From Platanthera guangdongensis (Eukaryota > Streptophyta > Magnoliopsida > Asparagales > Orchidaceae), in assembly GCA_039583875.1 (NCBI GenBank), contig CM077158.1:237576453-237640452 (forward strand): DNA of 64,000 bases, written 5' to 3'. How positions within the stretch are numbered: position 1 is the first letter of the stretch; each line of letters starts with the position of its first letter. This document shows positions 62,264-64,000 of this stretch, piece by piece. The notes under the pieces were generated by a model, which made no database searches, had not been told where the DNA came from, and saw only the letters and a list, made by a program, of their open reading frames with translations. Made by a program: the position numbers and the translations under genes.

Positions 62264-63995
62264 TTAGATTGAGAATGTCTGGAACCCTCCGATGATTGCC
62301 CTCACCTTGGACAAGTACTTCACAAGGGTGGGCTCCCGAGCTTCGAACTCTCCTCGGATCTGTGATGCCACCACAAGGGAGTCCGTAAAAGCCTCCACAT
62401 CCTGGATCTCAAGCTCCTTTGTCAAACGAAGGCCGGCTATCATAGCCTCGTACTCGGCCTGATTGTTAGTTGCTGAAAAGTGTAAGACCACTGCTTGTTA
62501 TATGGTGATCCTCTGAGGGCTTATCAATACCACCCCTGCTCCGAGGGAGTGCTTTCCTGAGGCCCCATCAACCATCATCTTCCATGCCTCCTGCGGCCGC
62601 GGCTCCTCGGCTCCGACCTCAACAACGTAGTCTGCCAAGAAGTCAGCCACCGCCTGAGCCTTAAAGGAGAGCCTTGACACGAAAGAGATATCAAACTCGC
62701 TTAATTTAATGGACCACTTGGCCGGCCTGCCCGAGTGCTCCTCTCCCTCAAAAATCTTTCGAAGGGGATAGTCCGTCACCACCCTGATCGAATGCACTTG
62801 GAAGTACGACTGGAGCTTCCTGGCCGAAATGATCAAAGCATACGCCAGCTTTTCCAAGATGGGGTAGCGGAGCTCCGCCTTCTTCAGGATCCTGCTAACA
62901 TAGTAGATTGACAATTGTTTCTTCCCCTCTTCCCTGACTAGGAATGAGCTCATAGCCTCTGCTCCTACTCCGAGGTACAAGGCTAGGTCCTCCACCTCCT
63001 TTGGGCTTTGAAGGAGAGGAGCCTGGGAGAGCTAGCTCTTCAGCATTTGGAAAGCTACTTCACATTCTGCAGTCCATTCGAACCTTTGAGTACCTCTCAA
63101 CACTGTGAAGAAAGATGAGCATTTCTCTCCCGACTTGGAGAGGAAACTGCTTAGCCCGGCCAGCTTGCCGGTCAAGCACTAGACCTCCTTAGTGTTACGT
63201 GGTGACTCCAGCTCCAGGATGGCCTTCACCTTATCCGGGTTAGGCTCCACCCCTGCCAGGGTCAGAAGATGTCCAAGGAATTTCCCACGATCCACCCTAA
63301 AGACGCATTTCAAGGGGTTCAGCCTTATCTTGAACTTTCGCAGGGTGGCGAATGTCTCTTCCAGATCCCGAAGATGCGAGTCCACACACTTGCTCTTGAC
63401 CATCAGATCATCAACATAGACCTCCAGGTTCCTCCCCCTTTGACCCTGGAAGACTCGATTCATCATGTGCTGGTATGTAGCCCCTGCATTTTTCAACCCA
63501 AAGGGCATCATCTTATAGCTGAAACATTTCTCCTTTGTGATGAAGGAGACGTCCTTGACATCAGGAGGGTGTATTTGAATCTGGTGATAACCTGAAAAAG
63601 CATCCAAAAAACTCATAATGGAAAAACCAATGGTTGAATCAACCAACGCGTCGATTCGAGGCAGTGGGTAGCAATCATTGGGGCATGATTTATTTAATAA
63701 AGAAAATTCAATACATATGTGCCACTTCCCTCCCCTTTCTTCACCATGACCACGTTGGAGATTCAACCCGGATACTGGATCTCCGAGATGAAGCCAGCCT
63801 CTAGAAGCTTCTTGACTTCCTCGCGGATGGGCTCCTCCAGCTTGGTAGCGATGGTCCTCATCTTTTGGCGAATGGGGCGCGTCCGGGGGTCCAAGTTCAG
63901 GCAATGACAGGCCATGACTGCATCGATGTCCGGCATGTCAGCTGCGCTCCAAACAAAGATGTCGACGTTGCTCTGGATGTAAGCCAGAACCTGCT
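62264..63995 (-). pseudogene. Second Tat element: RT and RNase H, minus strand
   Basis: Minus-strand order: RT start (63995-63904, several frames), RT core (CPNDCYPLPRIDALVD, MSFLDAFSGYHQIQIHPPD, MPFGLKNAGATYQHMM, catalytic VYVDDLMVKS about 63430-63400), RNase H (62995-62498, YYVSRILKKAELRYPILEK) and second RNase H (62491-62264, EYEAMIAGLRLTKELEI, FTDSLVVASQI). It is closely similar to the plus-strand Tat pol (same domains, roughly four of five residues) but with different damage. Integrase would lie below 62264 but is replaced by other sequence and the Tat 3' LTR; the RT start runs off the window. Confidence 0.88.
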
Positions 63996-64000
63996 CTTAG

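Overview
The window looks like nuclear DNA from a flowering plant with a repeat-rich genome. It carries two exons of one host gene, a plant-type proteasome ATPase, and almost everything else is transposable element (TE) sequence of plant families: Ty3/gypsy (including Tat lineage), Ty1/copia (including Sirevirus-like), PIF/Harbinger, hAT, Helitron and RTE LINE pieces. I see no rRNA, tRNA, bacterial or organellar genes. The species cannot be fixed from this sequence; the RPT6 N-terminus looks somewhat more monocot-like than eudicot-like, which is weak evidence. A 500-base run of N lies at 1791-2290.

Layout. 1-2990: low-copy-looking DNA, a 20-bp tandem repeat, a terminal-inverted-repeat element (814-1610) and the gap. 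2996-8344: the 3' end of a decayed Ty3/gypsy element with a very long 3' LTR that abuts a Harbinger transposase tail (8345-8870). 9164-14590: the RNase H end and 3' LTR of an old copia element, split by two solo LTRs, each with an intact 5-bp target duplication. 15140-24785: a Helitron 3' end, then a decayed Ty3/gypsy element with both LTRs, whose 3' LTR holds a solo Tat LTR. 24786-27240: a fold-back element, a PIF-like MITE with a hAT element inside it (8-bp target duplication), and a second small MITE.

28684-49189: the host gene RPT6 (26S proteasome regulatory ATPase). Exon 1 (28684-28897) and exon 2 (49092-49189) join in frame across a 20.2-kb intron. The intron holds a 5'-truncated Sirevirus-like copia element on the minus strand (30214-38173, with an extra ORF beyond pol), a small non-autonomous LTR element (40699-42463), a Ty3/gypsy LTR-gag fragment, and a young copia element of Ale type. 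The 3' half of that young element (RT, RNase H, 3' LTR) lies on the plus strand and its 5' half (LTR, gag, integrase) on the minus strand. Both outer LTR ends carry the same AGTTC target duplication, so it was one insertion that was later inverted internally.

50075-62195: a 12.1-kb Tat-lineage Ty3/gypsy element inserted downstream of exon 2, with gag, protease, RT, two RNase H domains and integrase. It also has a tandem array of hairpin-forming repeats and two antisense genes between pol and the 3' LTR. These antisense genes have their own TATA boxes and small GT-AG introns. 62264-64000 is a second, decayed Tat element on the minus strand. The remaining RPT6 exons must lie beyond the window.

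The only host function visible is the proteasome ATPase. The rest is a record of nested insertion, LTR-LTR recombination to solo LTRs, C-to-T decay of coding frames and one recent inversion.
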